Positions 50,889 through 59,637 of a DNA stretch of 64,000 nt are shown here, in pieces. The notes beneath the pieces are model-generated. The model was not told the origin of the DNA. It saw only the letters and a list, made by a program, of their open reading frames with translations, and did no database searches. Source of the DNA: Pseudohalocynthiibacter aestuariivivens (GTDB taxonomy: Bacteria; Pseudomonadota; Alphaproteobacteria; Rhodobacterales; Rhodobacteraceae). Positions within the stretch are counted from its first letter, which is position 1. Each line of letters opens with the position of its first letter. The stretch lies in the NCBI RefSeq assembly GCF_018457175.1, contig NZ_JAGFNU010000004.1, positions 124,001 through 188,000 of the forward strand. The letters run 5' to 3'. Position numbers and translations under genes: made by a program.

Positions 50889-51672
50889 AAAGAAACCCCG
50901 AAAAGCGCTTTCCTCGCTGGTTGTTGGGTCGGGCATCACCACCCGTAGACGACAACCGTCTATTGTTGATCTAGCTTACCGTGAAAAGGCAATAAGCGGC
51001 GCACTTGTCGACAGCCGCGCAAATGTATCACCCGCCATTCCTTTTCAAACATTCAGAGAAGAGGTCGAGGAGTACTGTAGGAATACATACGAAAGCGAAG
51101 ATTTAGTTGATCCCTTCAAATTTATTCACCCCCAGGGAAAATACGCTCCGCTGGAAGCTAGTTTTGTACTTTCAAAGGGAGAAACCTACCTAAAAGAAAA
51201 ATCCGATTTGGGTTTCCTTTTGGCTGCAAATGTTTTTTGCCCAGATGAGGATCATTCGCATCTTTGGTATGCGTCTCGATTGGCAAACGAACTGACGAGG
51301 CTTGATCTCATTTCAGCAAAGGTACGTGACGGAAATGAACCTGCCGAAGCGCTTGTAGCCTATGCTGCGCATGTTGGCTCTGAATTGGGTGGTCTAGACA
51401 AAGAACGCCGGATGAAATCCGAGCATGAGCGCAATGCCCAGCTAGGAGAACGTCAAGTTGGTGGTTCATCTCGTGGTGGGCAGACCACCGCCCAACTCAA
51501 AAGAGACATCTATGCTGAACCTTATGAAGAAATGAATCGACGTATCGAAGATGGTGAAACTTTATCACATGCGGCAAGGCAAGTAGTGCGAGAATTCGAC
51601 TTGAAAATCAAACCCCAGTCCCTGGTCAAAAGTTATCGAAACAATCGAATTGATAAAGGTCAGGACCTATAA
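50881..51672 (+). CDS. Unknown protein translationally coupled to the integrase
   Basis: A 263-residue protein that starts eight bases inside the integrase gene. A basic N-terminus (KKKPRKALSSL) leads into a middle part without known domain, and a C-terminal region (about 215-260, DGETLSHAARQVVREFDLKI) that reads like a helix-turn-helix segment. It may be an excision or accessory factor or a regulator of the element. I do not recognise the family. No stop or frame break is seen. Confidence 0.65.
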   Translation: MAKKKPRKALSSLVVGSGITTRRRQPSIVDLAYREKAISGALVDSRANVSPAIPFQTFREEVEEYCRNTYESEDLVDPFKFIHPQGKYAPLEASFVLSKGETYLKEKSDLGFLLAANVFCPDEDHSHLWYASRLANELTRLDLISAKVRDGNEPAEALVAYAAHVGSELGGLDKERRMKSEHERNAQLGERQVGGSSRGGQTTAQLKRDIYAEPYEEMNRRIEDGETLSHAARQVVREFDLKIKPQSLVKSYRNNRIDKGQDL

Positions 51673-52006
51673 ATTTCAGATGCCCGCTAAGGTCTGCTAT
51701 GCGGACAAAATGCCAATTTTCTGCGGCCGCGCCAACGGCTACTTTGGGGCTTGCACGCCAACACTGGTGGTTTGTGAACTGGCCACAAATCTTCGGCAGC
51801 AAGCGGTGCGCAAAGACCGTCCCGATATCAGTTTGATGCTTGATTCACATATTTGGAGTGCGTAGGACTTAGCTCTGGAGTGGCGGATTCAGACTCAGTT
51901 CGACATGCAATCGAGATTGCAGTACTTCTGTATCGGGAAATAATTGAAAAAATGCCGGAATTTCAGACCCGAAAAATGCGGGGCGACGCCCGGCAAAGTT
52001 ATTGAA
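51673..52006. other. Intergenic stretch; nothing recognised
   Basis: A short in-frame stretch upstream of the phosphatase gene (from 51944) is not supported as coding. I see no promoter or hairpin that stands out. Confidence 0.35.
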
Positions 52007-52549
52007 ATGGCAATCTATCTAATCCGGCACGGACAATCGGAATTCAATGCAGCGCACAAAGATGGTGATCCAGATCCAATGATCTTCGATGCTCCACTTA
52101 CCCCAAAAGGGCGTCTTCAGGCCGAACAAGCCAAAGCCGCTGCGATGGACCTTGGGATCATGCAAGTGATAACCTCTCCGCTCACGCGTGCTATCCAGAC
52201 GGCGCAAACCATTTTCGACGACATTGCACCGATAAGGGTTGTCGCCGAGCACCGTGAGCTTCTTAGCTACAGCTGCGACATTGGTCGGCCTGCGAGCACG
52301 TTGAAAAGCGAATTTCTCGATCTTTCCTTCGATCATCTGGAAGAGATTTGGTGGCATCAGGGCCTGACTAATGAAAACGGCGTGCCCCTCGAACCCAAGG
52401 ACGTGTTTCAAGAGCGGATACGTGGTTTCGCGCAGGACCTTGCCCGCCTCACTGAAAGACCACTGGCCGTTGTGGGCCACGGCAACACTTTCAGAGAACT
52501 CGCAGGATTCTCAATGGCTAACTGTGAAATCCGCCTGTACCCTGGGTGA
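52007..52549 (+). CDS. Histidine phosphatase superfamily protein
   Basis: A 180-residue protein from ATG 52007 starting MAIYLIRHGQSEFN, where the RHG His is the phosphorylated catalytic residue. LTPKGRLQAEQAK, TSPLTRAIQTAQTI and a late VVGHGNTFREL carry the other conserved residues. Cytosolic. The family covers phosphoglycerate mutases, SixA-type and small-molecule phosphatases; specificity is unknown. An upstream in-frame start at 51944 is less likely because the family starts at the first strand. Confidence 0.86.
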   Translation: MAIYLIRHGQSEFNAAHKDGDPDPMIFDAPLTPKGRLQAEQAKAAAMDLGIMQVITSPLTRAIQTAQTIFDDIAPIRVVAEHRELLSYSCDIGRPASTLKSEFLDLSFDHLEEIWWHQGLTNENGVPLEPKDVFQERIRGFAQDLARLTERPLAVVGHGNTFRELAGFSMANCEIRLYPG

Positions 52550-52743
52550 GGCGCGAGTTTGAAAAGCGATTCCAATTGGGCGAGCGCAATCCGAAGCTCC
52601 TTGTCCGGCATGGCACGGATCAGTGTCATCGCTTCAGCCTCCCGTTTTAACCGGTTTGGGCTCCGCGTCGGGTCATGATCCTGTGCGGGGAAGAACTCTG
52701 TTCCCAACCATAAGAGCGGTCCAATTCAAAAGGGGAGGATCAC

Positions 52744-53589
52744 TCAAAAACTGAGGCGCACCGGCGTGATTGATTGGTGGTTCCAGCGATTGGGGTCGTC
52801 CTCCGGCCAATAACGATCATCCAGATCAGGCCCCGGATCGTCCTCCGCTTGTTTGTGGATGCAGTCCTTGAGATAGTCGAGAGCACTGAAGTTATAGCCA
52901 GCCTCTTCGGCTACAATAACTACTGATTCAAGCAGGGTTTTATGTTCTTCAAAGCCCTCGTACGCACCTTCGTTGGTGAATCCCGTCTGCAAGTAGATTT
53001 TTAAAAGACCCGCAACGCCCAATGGCATATCCTTGGATGAAACCAAGTCATTGATATGGGTACGCAGGGACAATTTATCGACCAAATCCATTCGCAGGCG
53101 CTGCACCTCGTCATGCCTTCCCGTGTAGTCAACTTTCTTGTAAACCCATTGCACATAGCAATGCCAAGCCTCGTTCATGTGGGCCAGACTGATTTCATAT
53201 CCGCAACAAGCATTGGCGACGTTGGCCAAGAGTTGTAGCACCGCCTCCATCTCAGGTTTATCGATCACTTTCTGTATGCTCTCATTTGAGATCGTGCCAC
53301 CGTCTAGATATCGCTGAGCGTGGTCTTTGCCATCCCATTTGCTAAACAGCAGGTCGTGCATATCCTGCTGGGCGCTACTTATACTCCACCATGATTGATT
53401 GCCGCTGGGGTCAGTCTTGAAATCGGGAATTGACGAGGCCAGCAGATGAGGCACCATCGATTCTCCCTTGATCACGTAGATATCATCCGGATTGCGGCGC
53501 TTTCCTTGCCAGACCAGCTCGAATTGCTGCCGCAAAGGTACCTCGGTTCGCAATCTTCTAATGTATTTCTTCGCTTGTTCTATGCTCAT
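52744..53589 (-). CDS. Unknown protein with a Nif11-like N-terminus
   Basis: A 281-residue protein. The first 30 residues (MSIEQAKKYIRRLRTEVPLR) resemble Nif11, a short helical domain known as a leader in some ribosomal peptide precursors and as a free protein near nif genes. The rest is soluble, acidic and Trp-rich, without a domain I know, ending DDRYWPEDDPNRWNHQS. It has no signal peptide. Neighbours on the same strand are exported proteins. The Nif11 reading is from the start only and is weak. Confidence 0.5.
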   Translation of the reverse strand: MSIEQAKKYIRRLRTEVPLRQQFELVWQGKRRNPDDIYVIKGESMVPHLLASSIPDFKTDPSGNQSWWSISSAQQDMHDLLFSKWDGKDHAQRYLDGGTISNESIQKVIDKPEMEAVLQLLANVANACCGYEISLAHMNEAWHCYVQWVYKKVDYTGRHDEVQRLRMDLVDKLSLRTHINDLVSSKDMPLGVAGLLKIYLQTGFTNEGAYEGFEEHKTLLESVVIVAEEAGYNFSALDYLKDCIHKQAEDDPGPDLDDRYWPEDDPNRWNHQSITPVRLSF

Positions 53590-53712
53590 AATTTTTCCGC
53601 GATACTTGCTGTTGTTCGAAAACGCCGTTCTGTCTGATCACTTCAAAACGATCCGCGCCGTAGATCACCTGATAAAGGGTAGGCTCACGCCCCTTGGTAT
53701 CGACAGATCACT

Positions 53713-54447
53713 TCACGGTATTATCTTTCCACCTTCCGTCAAGACGCCGATGTCTTGCGCCAGTTTTGTAATCTCCGGGGTCATACACATTGGGTTCAGT
53801 TCACCCTCTGCCGTTGGTCGGCTATCTCTTACGTCAGTAAGAAATGCTAACATGTATTTTTTGGAGTCACCCGGGTGCCCAGAGTAGTAGAAAAACTCAA
53901 TAAACGCTTTTTGGAGCTTCTCATAGGTCGACGCAGATACCAGACATTCGGTTGTTTCAATATAGTTTGCACGTGATTGAACAGAATAGGTTTTGCCCGC
54001 TTCATCTGGAAAACCTGTAGAACCTCCATCATAGCGAAAAGACAACGGGTAGGCAAAATCGGGAACAGTTGAAGACAGTTCACTCAAAAGCCCTAACTCT
54101 TCTCCCAAACGACGCAGAGACATGGGAAGACAGGCGGCATCCACTAAATCGGTTTCACCGCTTTTAACCAGATGCTCAAATAAGTGGACGGTTTCTCTTT
54201 GCACATAGCCTAGAGCGTCTTTGTCCGAGCCTTCGTCAAAGACCAGAAAGTCCAGAGCGATTACGAGTGAGTCCTCATAGCTGTGGTAGACGTCGCACCC
54301 GGTCAGTTCGGCGTAGTCGGTTTCCAGTAGAATCTGATAAGGTGCAGTTTTTGCCGCTGGTTGTTCAGCAAGATTATTTTCTTGCGCTGCGATAAAATGC
54401 GTAAAGCTGAATACAAGAATAATTACTGCGGCAAATCTTTGTTTCAC
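53713..54447 (-). CDS. Exported protein of unknown function
   Basis: About 244 residues from GTG 54447, with GAGGAAA upstream. Signal peptide VKQRFAAVIILVFSFTHFIAAQ. The mature part has four well-spaced cysteines (LTGCDVYH, DAACLPM, TECLVSAS, NPMCMTP) that could form two disulfides in the periplasm. EAGKTYSVQSRANYIETTEC and an aromatic-rich FFYYSGHPGDSKKYML follow. I do not recognise the family. A longer frame starts at 54525, but it adds a non-signal-like extension. Confidence 0.6.
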   Translation of the reverse strand: MKQRFAAVIILVFSFTHFIAAQENNLAEQPAAKTAPYQILLETDYAELTGCDVYHSYEDSLVIALDFLVFDEGSDKDALGYVQRETVHLFEHLVKSGETDLVDAACLPMSLRRLGEELGLLSELSSTVPDFAYPLSFRYDGGSTGFPDEAGKTYSVQSRANYIETTECLVSASTYEKLQKAFIEFFYYSGHPGDSKKYMLAFLTDVRDSRPTAEGELNPMCMTPEITKLAQDIGVLTEGGKIIP

Positions 54448-54577
54448 TGACCATTTCCTCAAGTTAAAAATTCCGGGAGTGAGTGTAAACGTGCGCCACG
54501 GTCTGCGAATTTGAGCCCTGATCACGGCGGCACATGCGTCTTGAGGCGGAAATCAAGCGACCTGTCGATGCGCATGA

Positions 54578-55165
54578 TTACCATAAGACTTGTTGTGTGC
54601 ACACTCGGATAAATCCAACATTGTCATGCAGCGTCTCATCGCTGTCATTGATGCGCAAATATAAGCCCTGAATACTAGGGTTGAGTTTGAACTCATTCAC
54701 AACACTTGAGTAGAAATTTCCATTCGTATCACTCACCAACAAATATCCGAAGTCGAATGCTGGGCTGAACTTGTACTCTGAATACGGGCCCAGCCTTTCA
54801 GCATCTGCACCGGTATGACCGAAAATGCCCACTCTCTCATAATTGGCGGCATCGACAGACCAGGTGTCGGACATGTTAATACTAACTTCATTCTCAAATC
54901 CTCTGATCAACGGCATATACTGCCAGCCAATCCGGGAGTTGATGATATAACATCTAAGACCTTCTGAATTATCCTCTGTCGGCTCTGCATTGACAAAACG
55001 TTGAGCCATGGCTGGGGGTGTAAAAATGGTTGCTGCCAGAAGTAAGTTTGCAAAGGTAAAAGCAACCCAGATTTTCGCGCTGTCTCGGCTGCGAAAAGGC
55101 GGGATATCTGACGGTGAAACTGGTTTGGTTCGGACTAGAGGCAGAGCTCTCATGAAAGCCTTCAC
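54578..55165 (-). CDS. Exported protein of unknown function
   Basis: About 195 residues from GTG 55165, with GGGAG nine bases upstream and one base after the stop of the preceding gene. A long basic N-region precedes the hydrophobic core IWVAFTFANLLLAATIF and the cleavage site PAMAQ. The mature part has two cysteines (GLRCYIIN and RVCTQQVLW near the ends) and no recognised domain. It is likely co-transcribed with the SH3-like gene upstream. Confidence 0.6.
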   Translation of the reverse strand: MKAFMRALPLVRTKPVSPSDIPPFRSRDSAKIWVAFTFANLLLAATIFTPPAMAQRFVNAEPTEDNSEGLRCYIINSRIGWQYMPLIRGFENEVSINMSDTWSVDAANYERVGIFGHTGADAERLGPYSEYKFSPAFDFGYLLVSDTNGNFYSSVVNEFKLNPSIQGLYLRINDSDETLHDNVGFIRVCTQQVLW

Positions 55166-55166
55166 A

Positions 55167-55856
55167 TCAATCTCCCGCAATAAACATTGTCATTTTCCAC
55201 TGGCCATTTTCGGAGGAGAAAAAAGCCCGATAACCAACGGACGACCTAAGGTAATCACCGTGGGCGAAACCAGTGGTCCCGTCTATCAAGCGAATTTTTT
55301 GGTAGGTTTTACTGTCGTCATTGTCCAGCATTGTCACAATGTCATAACTCAAACGAGTAATCACTTCGCTTGATTGGCTAGGCTGACTACGTAACGCCAC
55401 ACCATCGCCGGTGACAAAGTACGTTTCAAAAGGGTTGGCAGACTGGGGTAATTCGACAACCCACGTGTACGGAGCGACGAAGACAAGACCACCTTCTTCA
55501 AACCGCCCTCCAAGACGGAGCGTGCCTTCCAGGTTAGCCCAGTTTTCCTCGCGGATTTTTGGTGCCAAATGGCGATAATCCTCCGACAGGCTTTGGGGAT
55601 CTACTGTCAGGAAATCCCTTAACGCTTCGCGACCTGCAGTGCCGCCAAAACTGAGCTCAATGTCGCTACTTGCCTGGCTAACGACGAAGTCTACGTCGCG
55701 GATTTTAATTGCTTGCAGCAGATTTTCTCTAAAACTGGAAAACCTTTGATTGGTCGGGCCTTCATCAAAAGGCCGGGCACGAAGTACTTGGGCCCATGAA
55801 GTAGTGGAAGCGAGAAAGATAAAAACGAGCGCTAAGACTGAAAGTTTTTTAAGCAT
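55167..55856 (-). CDS. Exported SH3-domain protein
   Basis: About 229 residues from ATG 55856. Signal peptide MLKKLSVLALVFIFLAST with cleavage near SWAQ. The C-terminal part (about 165-220) matches a bacterial SH3-type domain: VTGDGVALRSQPSQSSEVIT, then a final GFAHGDYLRSS. The middle part, SFGGTAGREALRDFLTVDPQ, is like calcium-dependent or NTF2-type folds but unassigned. SH3-type domains usually bind cell-wall peptides. It is the first of three probably coupled genes. Confidence 0.65.
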   Translation of the reverse strand: MLKKLSVLALVFIFLASTTSWAQVLRARPFDEGPTNQRFSSFRENLLQAIKIRDVDFVVSQASSDIELSFGGTAGREALRDFLTVDPQSLSEDYRHLAPKIREENWANLEGTLRLGGRFEEGGLVFVAPYTWVVELPQSANPFETYFVTGDGVALRSQPSQSSEVITRLSYDIVTMLDNDDSKTYQKIRLIDGTTGFAHGDYLRSSVGYRAFFSSENGQWKMTMFIAGD

Positions 55857-56051
55857 TAATAGACAGTAACAGGGAAACTGACAAAGTCCTAACGCTGAGT
55901 AGATTAGAGATATTTCCCGTGACAATGGCAGTTTTAAGCCGTGACTCGCCTTCTCAAAATTGGGGAAATCGTGCACCCAACTGATCGGATTTTTGCATCC
56001 GAAGAAATAAACAAAGTGACCGCTAATCAGGGCAAATCCCGTTTGCGCACT

Positions 56052-56345
56052 CTATACAAGTCGGGCCGTGCGTTGCTGCCCGTCAGAACCCCTAAGCATT
56101 ATTTCTGTTCCGTCATCGGAAAAGGCGACGCTGATGAACCCGTGGTATTCCCATTCAATTTTCATCGACGTCTCAAAAATTATATTCAGTTCTGAATCCA
56201 GAACTTTCACGGAATCGGTTTGGGTTCCTTCGTTGTTTCCGGTGTGTTTAAACTCGTCCGTGCGCTGGAACGCTCTGCGGGACGTGCCTTTGTGTTCAGC
56301 AACGATTTTCCAAGGTGGTTTGCTCGACATGTCACTTGTTGGCAT
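56052..56345 (-). CDS. Small hypothetical protein
   Basis: A 97-residue frame from ATG 56345, with AGGGAAAGG about 10 bases upstream. It contains DSELNIIFETSMKIEWEYHG and FISVAFSDDGTEIMLRGSDG, a beta-rich pattern that looks protein-like. No signal peptide or known domain. The overlapping plus-strand frame at 56068-56412 is weaker. Direction agrees with its neighbours. Confidence 0.45.
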   Translation of the reverse strand: MPTSDMSSKPPWKIVAEHKGTSRRAFQRTDEFKHTGNNEGTQTDSVKVLDSELNIIFETSMKIEWEYHGFISVAFSDDGTEIMLRGSDGQQRTARLV

Positions 56346-56496
56346 TAATGAAACCTTTCCCTGTTCAGTTTTAATCCGCGCAGAAATACCCAGCGTTGTT
56401 GTCCGTCAATAATCGACACACTTCGCCTCTCGCTGGAATTTCTCGAGAGAGAAATTCACGAAAATAAATCAATATGCGACGTAGGCTCTGCAGCCA

Positions 56497-57492
56497 TCAA
56501 TTGCACTGCCCCAGCAAGCCGCATTCGCAAATTCTGCCATTTGTCCAAATAGCACGGCACAGCTCCGCACCGGTCAAATCTGCATCTGTTAAGTCTGCGC
56601 CGGTCAGGTCCGCTCCGATAAGAACGGCACCATTCAGATTAGAGCTGGTCAGATCGGCACCAATCAGGTTGGAACCAGAAAGGATAGCACCGCTCAGATC
56701 GGCGTTAATTAAAGACACGCCGGCAAGATTTGATGCCGTTAGGTTCGCTTCTGTTAAGTCTGCACTAGTCAGATGCGCGGCCGCGTAGTCAATATCTTCG
56801 CTCAAATAGAACGCCGCAAAATTTGCGCCGATTAACACCGAGTGAGTCAATTTGGCACCAGTTAGATCTGCGCCACTGAAGTCTGCGGCTGACGCGTTTA
56901 CATCCGACAAATTTGCGCCTGTCAAGTTCACTCGTGTCAGGCTCGCTCCAATAAGTGTCGCTCTGGTCAGGTTCGCGCTGTCTAGATTGGCTTGATCAAA
57001 ATGCGCAGAGTTCATGAGCGCATCGGTAAGATCTGCATCGGTCAAATCAGCAACCCCCAAATGGGCTCCGACTAGATTCGCCGAAGCTAGAACCGAACTG
57101 TTTAGGTGTGCCCCTCCCAAGAGAGCACCCGACAAATCGGCTCTGGACAAATTAGTGCTCGTCAGGTCTGCAAGGCTCAAGCTCGCACCTCTCAACGAGG
57201 CACTTGTCAAGTTTGCGCCAATCATGGTCGATCCTCGAAGGGTGGCTCCATCCAAGTCTGCATCTGTCAAGTTCGCACCAGTCAGGTTCGCGCGAGAGAG
57301 CCACGCTGCGGTCAGGTTTGCGTCGGCAAGGTTCTCCCCTTTCAAGCCTGCCATCCGGAGATCGCAGTGCGACCAATCAACGCCATTACCCGCGAAATCG
57401 CCGCACGCAGCCCGCGCTCCAGACGCCATCGAAAGAGTGAGCGCAAGCACCATAAAAGTCCGTGCGAATTTGTTTTCTAGGTTTCGATTCAT
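56497..57492 (-). CDS. Exported pentapeptide-repeat protein
   Basis: A 331-residue protein with signal peptide (FARTFMVLALTLSMASGARA) followed by a nearly unbroken run of A(D/N)LXX repeats (for example ANLTGANLTDADLDGATLRG) from about residue 45 to 315, which form a right-handed quadrilateral beta-helix. One break occurs near residues 222-236 (AAFYLSEDIDYAAAH). A Cys-containing cap ends the chain (LCRAIWTNGRICECGLLGQC). Some pentapeptide proteins mimic DNA and protect gyrase, but an exported one should have a different, unknown role. Confidence 0.87.
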   Translation of the reverse strand: MNRNLENKFARTFMVLALTLSMASGARAACGDFAGNGVDWSHCDLRMAGLKGENLADANLTAAWLSRANLTGANLTDADLDGATLRGSTMIGANLTSASLRGASLSLADLTSTNLSRADLSGALLGGAHLNSSVLASANLVGAHLGVADLTDADLTDALMNSAHFDQANLDSANLTRATLIGASLTRVNLTGANLSDVNASAADFSGADLTGAKLTHSVLIGANFAAFYLSEDIDYAAAHLTSADLTEANLTASNLAGVSLINADLSGAILSGSNLIGADLTSSNLNGAVLIGADLTGADLTDADLTGAELCRAIWTNGRICECGLLGQCN

Positions 57493-57744
57493 AATATTGC
57501 GTCTCTATCTGTCATGAAAATATTTTTTTGAGCATAACAACTTAAATGGAAATGTCAGAATAATCGCATTTAGCCTATCCGAAGCCTGCTTTCGCAAATC
57601 ATGCTAATTTCAAAAGACAGTGATTTGATCTTTTTGTACCCGTCACGGTTTTTGAGCCAAGGTGTTCCAAGTTTGGCGGCAGATAATAGGCTTTCCCCGG
57701 GTAGGGCCTATTTGGTAGTAATTTTGTGGATCGGAGCTAACGAA

Positions 57745-58170
57745 ATGAAATTCTCTCTAGGGGCGCCGGAACATGGTTGGGTCAATCTTACAATCACTGA
57801 CAATGAATATTGCCTCGAAGAAAATATATCAGATGTGCCAAATGACTTTATCGATGACACGATGATCGCCCTGTCTCGGCTTCTAACTTACGAAGACAAA
57901 CAATTGGTCCATTTGAGCCTGGAACCAGCGTTCTATGTGATGTCGTTGGCACGTAAGGCAAATGCATTTACTATGACCATGGAGACGGAAGGATCAGATT
58001 CAGACGGTATATCTCACCAAGCTGACGGTAGCTTCGAAGAGATAATTCTTCCAATTTATAGCTCTGTCAAAGGCTTCTGCAATTCTCGTATTAACGATTA
58101 TCATTGGCCTGAGGTTGATCAAAAAAACTATCGAAATATGGTCGAAACTGTAACTCGACATAAGAGCTGA
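57745..58170 (+). CDS. Hypothetical protein, possible immunity-type
   Basis: About 141 residues from ATG 57745, with GGAGCTA upstream; the longer frame from 57601 is less likely. It starts MKFSLGAPEHGWVNLTITDN and contains CLEENISDVPNDFIDDTMIA and HLSLEPAFYVMSL. I recall similar small bacterial proteins of unknown function in which GAPEHGW and a DVPND motif are conserved. No signal peptide. Some family members may be contact-toxin immunity proteins, but no toxin is seen nearby. Divergent from the pentapeptide gene. Confidence 0.55.
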   Translation: MKFSLGAPEHGWVNLTITDNEYCLEENISDVPNDFIDDTMIALSRLLTYEDKQLVHLSLEPAFYVMSLARKANAFTMTMETEGSDSDGISHQADGSFEEIILPIYSSVKGFCNSRINDYHWPEVDQKNYRNMVETVTRHKS

Positions 58171-58200
58171 TTTCTAAAAATGGTGGTGTCATCAACATCA

Positions 58201-58416
58201 TCATTCGTCTACGCAGCTTGCTCGATTGTGCCCGCAATCTTTCCAATATGTCTTCGACTGCGTTGCGCTTTGGTAGCAGGCGTTCTCCTTTAGCCATGAC
58301 GCAGTTCTCTGAGCGGCGGCCAATTCGTTCCAACCCAGCATTTCGTCGTGCGGAACGATGTACCAATTGTCGTTGTTCGAAACGCCATCCAAATGTTTCG
58401 TCCACCTGCCCTGCAT
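58201..58416 (-). pseudogene. Possible gene fragment (NWYIVPHDEMLGW)
   Basis: A 71-codon frame contains NWYIVPHDEMLGWNELAAAQ and RTASWLKENACYQSATQSK. WYIVPHDE followed by SW-x(6)-CYXSX resembles small bacterial proteins that I cannot name. It overlaps the recombinase fragment on the opposite strand by six bases. There is no clear ribosome site. It is either a small gene or a relic. Confidence 0.3.
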
Positions 58417-58557
58417 CCGAACCTCGCCAAACTCTACCGCGAGAAAGTCTCAAATCTTGCGGCAGCCCTGAACACGCCAGGGGTACAAGCAGAAGCAGCA
58501 CAGAGCCTCCGCCAGTTGATTGACAAGAACGTACTGACGCCAGAACCCGAAGGCTAG
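58411..58557 (+). pseudogene. C-terminal fragment of a large serine recombinase
   Basis: In frame from 58411, LHPNLAKLYREKVSNLAAAL and QAEAAQSLRQLIDKNVLTPE match the end of the large serine recombinases with LHPN and the RxLI-x-VLTPE motif. The catalytic N-terminal domain is absent and the frame stops with TAG at 58555-58557, before the usual last 10-15 residues. It is a relic of another mobile element inside the present one. Confidence 0.75.
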
Positions 58558-59039
58558 TTGCGCTCAATACGGACGACCGCTGTGCTTCGGAATGCTAACA
58601 GCCGTCACTAGCGTAGGAGACCGTGCTTAGGATGACTGACCGGTTCGACCAGTTGGACTCCGGCGTGATTGTTTGATTGCGAATGTCTTGGAAGGGCTTA
58701 CTCTGTTGAAAGACACCAAATTCTGAAAATCACGATTTTCCGGTGGAAACGCGCGGCCGGCGAAAGTTAGATAGGATTGTGAACCAGACGTGATGCGATC
58801 GCCCAGCAGCGTTTAAGATGGCGTTTGGCCAACCCCACTACTCGGCCTGCATGGCAAAAAAGTTCATCGATTAGGCCCGAAACTGGAGTTTTTCAACAGA
58901 ATAAGCTCACACCAGTCGTTCGCGGCATCACGGTCTAACAACCGCTATGCGGGACAACGTTGCCGTCCGTCGAGAACTGGTTTTCAATCGAATGATCGGT
59001 TATTCTTTTGTCTGATACATTCATAGATTGACTAAGAAC
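58558..59039. other. Intergenic stretch; nothing recognised
   Basis: No frame of length with a ribosome site is seen. The segment lies between the recombinase relic and the acetyltransferase gene and is probably remnant DNA. Confidence 0.35.
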
Positions 59040-59540
59040 ATGGACAACCACAAATTTCGCAATGCCTCACTATCGGATGCAACGCGCTGCTTTGATGTAG
59101 AGACATCAGCCTATGATGGCGATGAAGCTGCGACGCTTGAAAAAATATCAAAGCGTATCTCTAACTATCCCCAAGGTTTTTTGATCCTTGAAGTCGATAA
59201 AGTCTTTGTTGGCTTCATAAACAGCGGGTGCGCATATGACGTTGAAATGTCTGATGAAGATTTCAAAGAACTCATTGGACATGATCCGGCTGCTCCAAAT
59301 GTCGTGATCATGTCAGTGGTGGTTGATCCAGGATATCAAGGTCGCGGCTTGTCCACCGCATTAATGTCCGAATTCGTTAAGCGTATGACTGACACGAAAA
59401 AAGAAACGATCCATCTTATGTGCAAAAAGCACCACGTACCCCTCTATGAGAAGTTTGGCTATCGGTACACACAGCCTTCTGAATCTGACCACGGCGGAGT
59501 TCAGTGGCATGAGATGATGATGGAACTCCCGAAGGCCTAA
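59040..59540 (+). CDS. GNAT family N-acetyltransferase
   Basis: A 166-residue acetyl-CoA-dependent transferase from ATG 59040 (a TTG at 59028 is possible). It starts NHKFRNASLSDATRCFDVET, with DEAATLEKISKRI, VIMSVVVDPGYQGRGLSTAL carrying the acetyl-CoA pyrophosphate-binding QGRG, and PLYEKFGYRYTQPSESDHGG. The layout (D-x(3)-CF-x-VE, DEAATLEK) resembles arylalkylamine-type acetyltransferases. The substrate is unknown. Confidence 0.85.
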   Translation: MDNHKFRNASLSDATRCFDVETSAYDGDEAATLEKISKRISNYPQGFLILEVDKVFVGFINSGCAYDVEMSDEDFKELIGHDPAAPNVVIMSVVVDPGYQGRGLSTALMSEFVKRMTDTKKETIHLMCKKHHVPLYEKFGYRYTQPSESDHGGVQWHEMMMELPKA

Positions 59541-59637
59541 GGCGGTAGGTTTGAGCTTATCGGACGTTCGCTTCACCGAGCTTAGGCATCGGCTCTGCGG
59601 AACTTAGCTGTCATTGCCGTCAGCGATGTCAAAACCA

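Noticed and set aside
58091-58567. A 158-residue minus-strand open frame
   Set aside because: It runs antisense over the serine-recombinase relic and in a different frame from the more protein-like NWYIVPHDE segment; no start signal.
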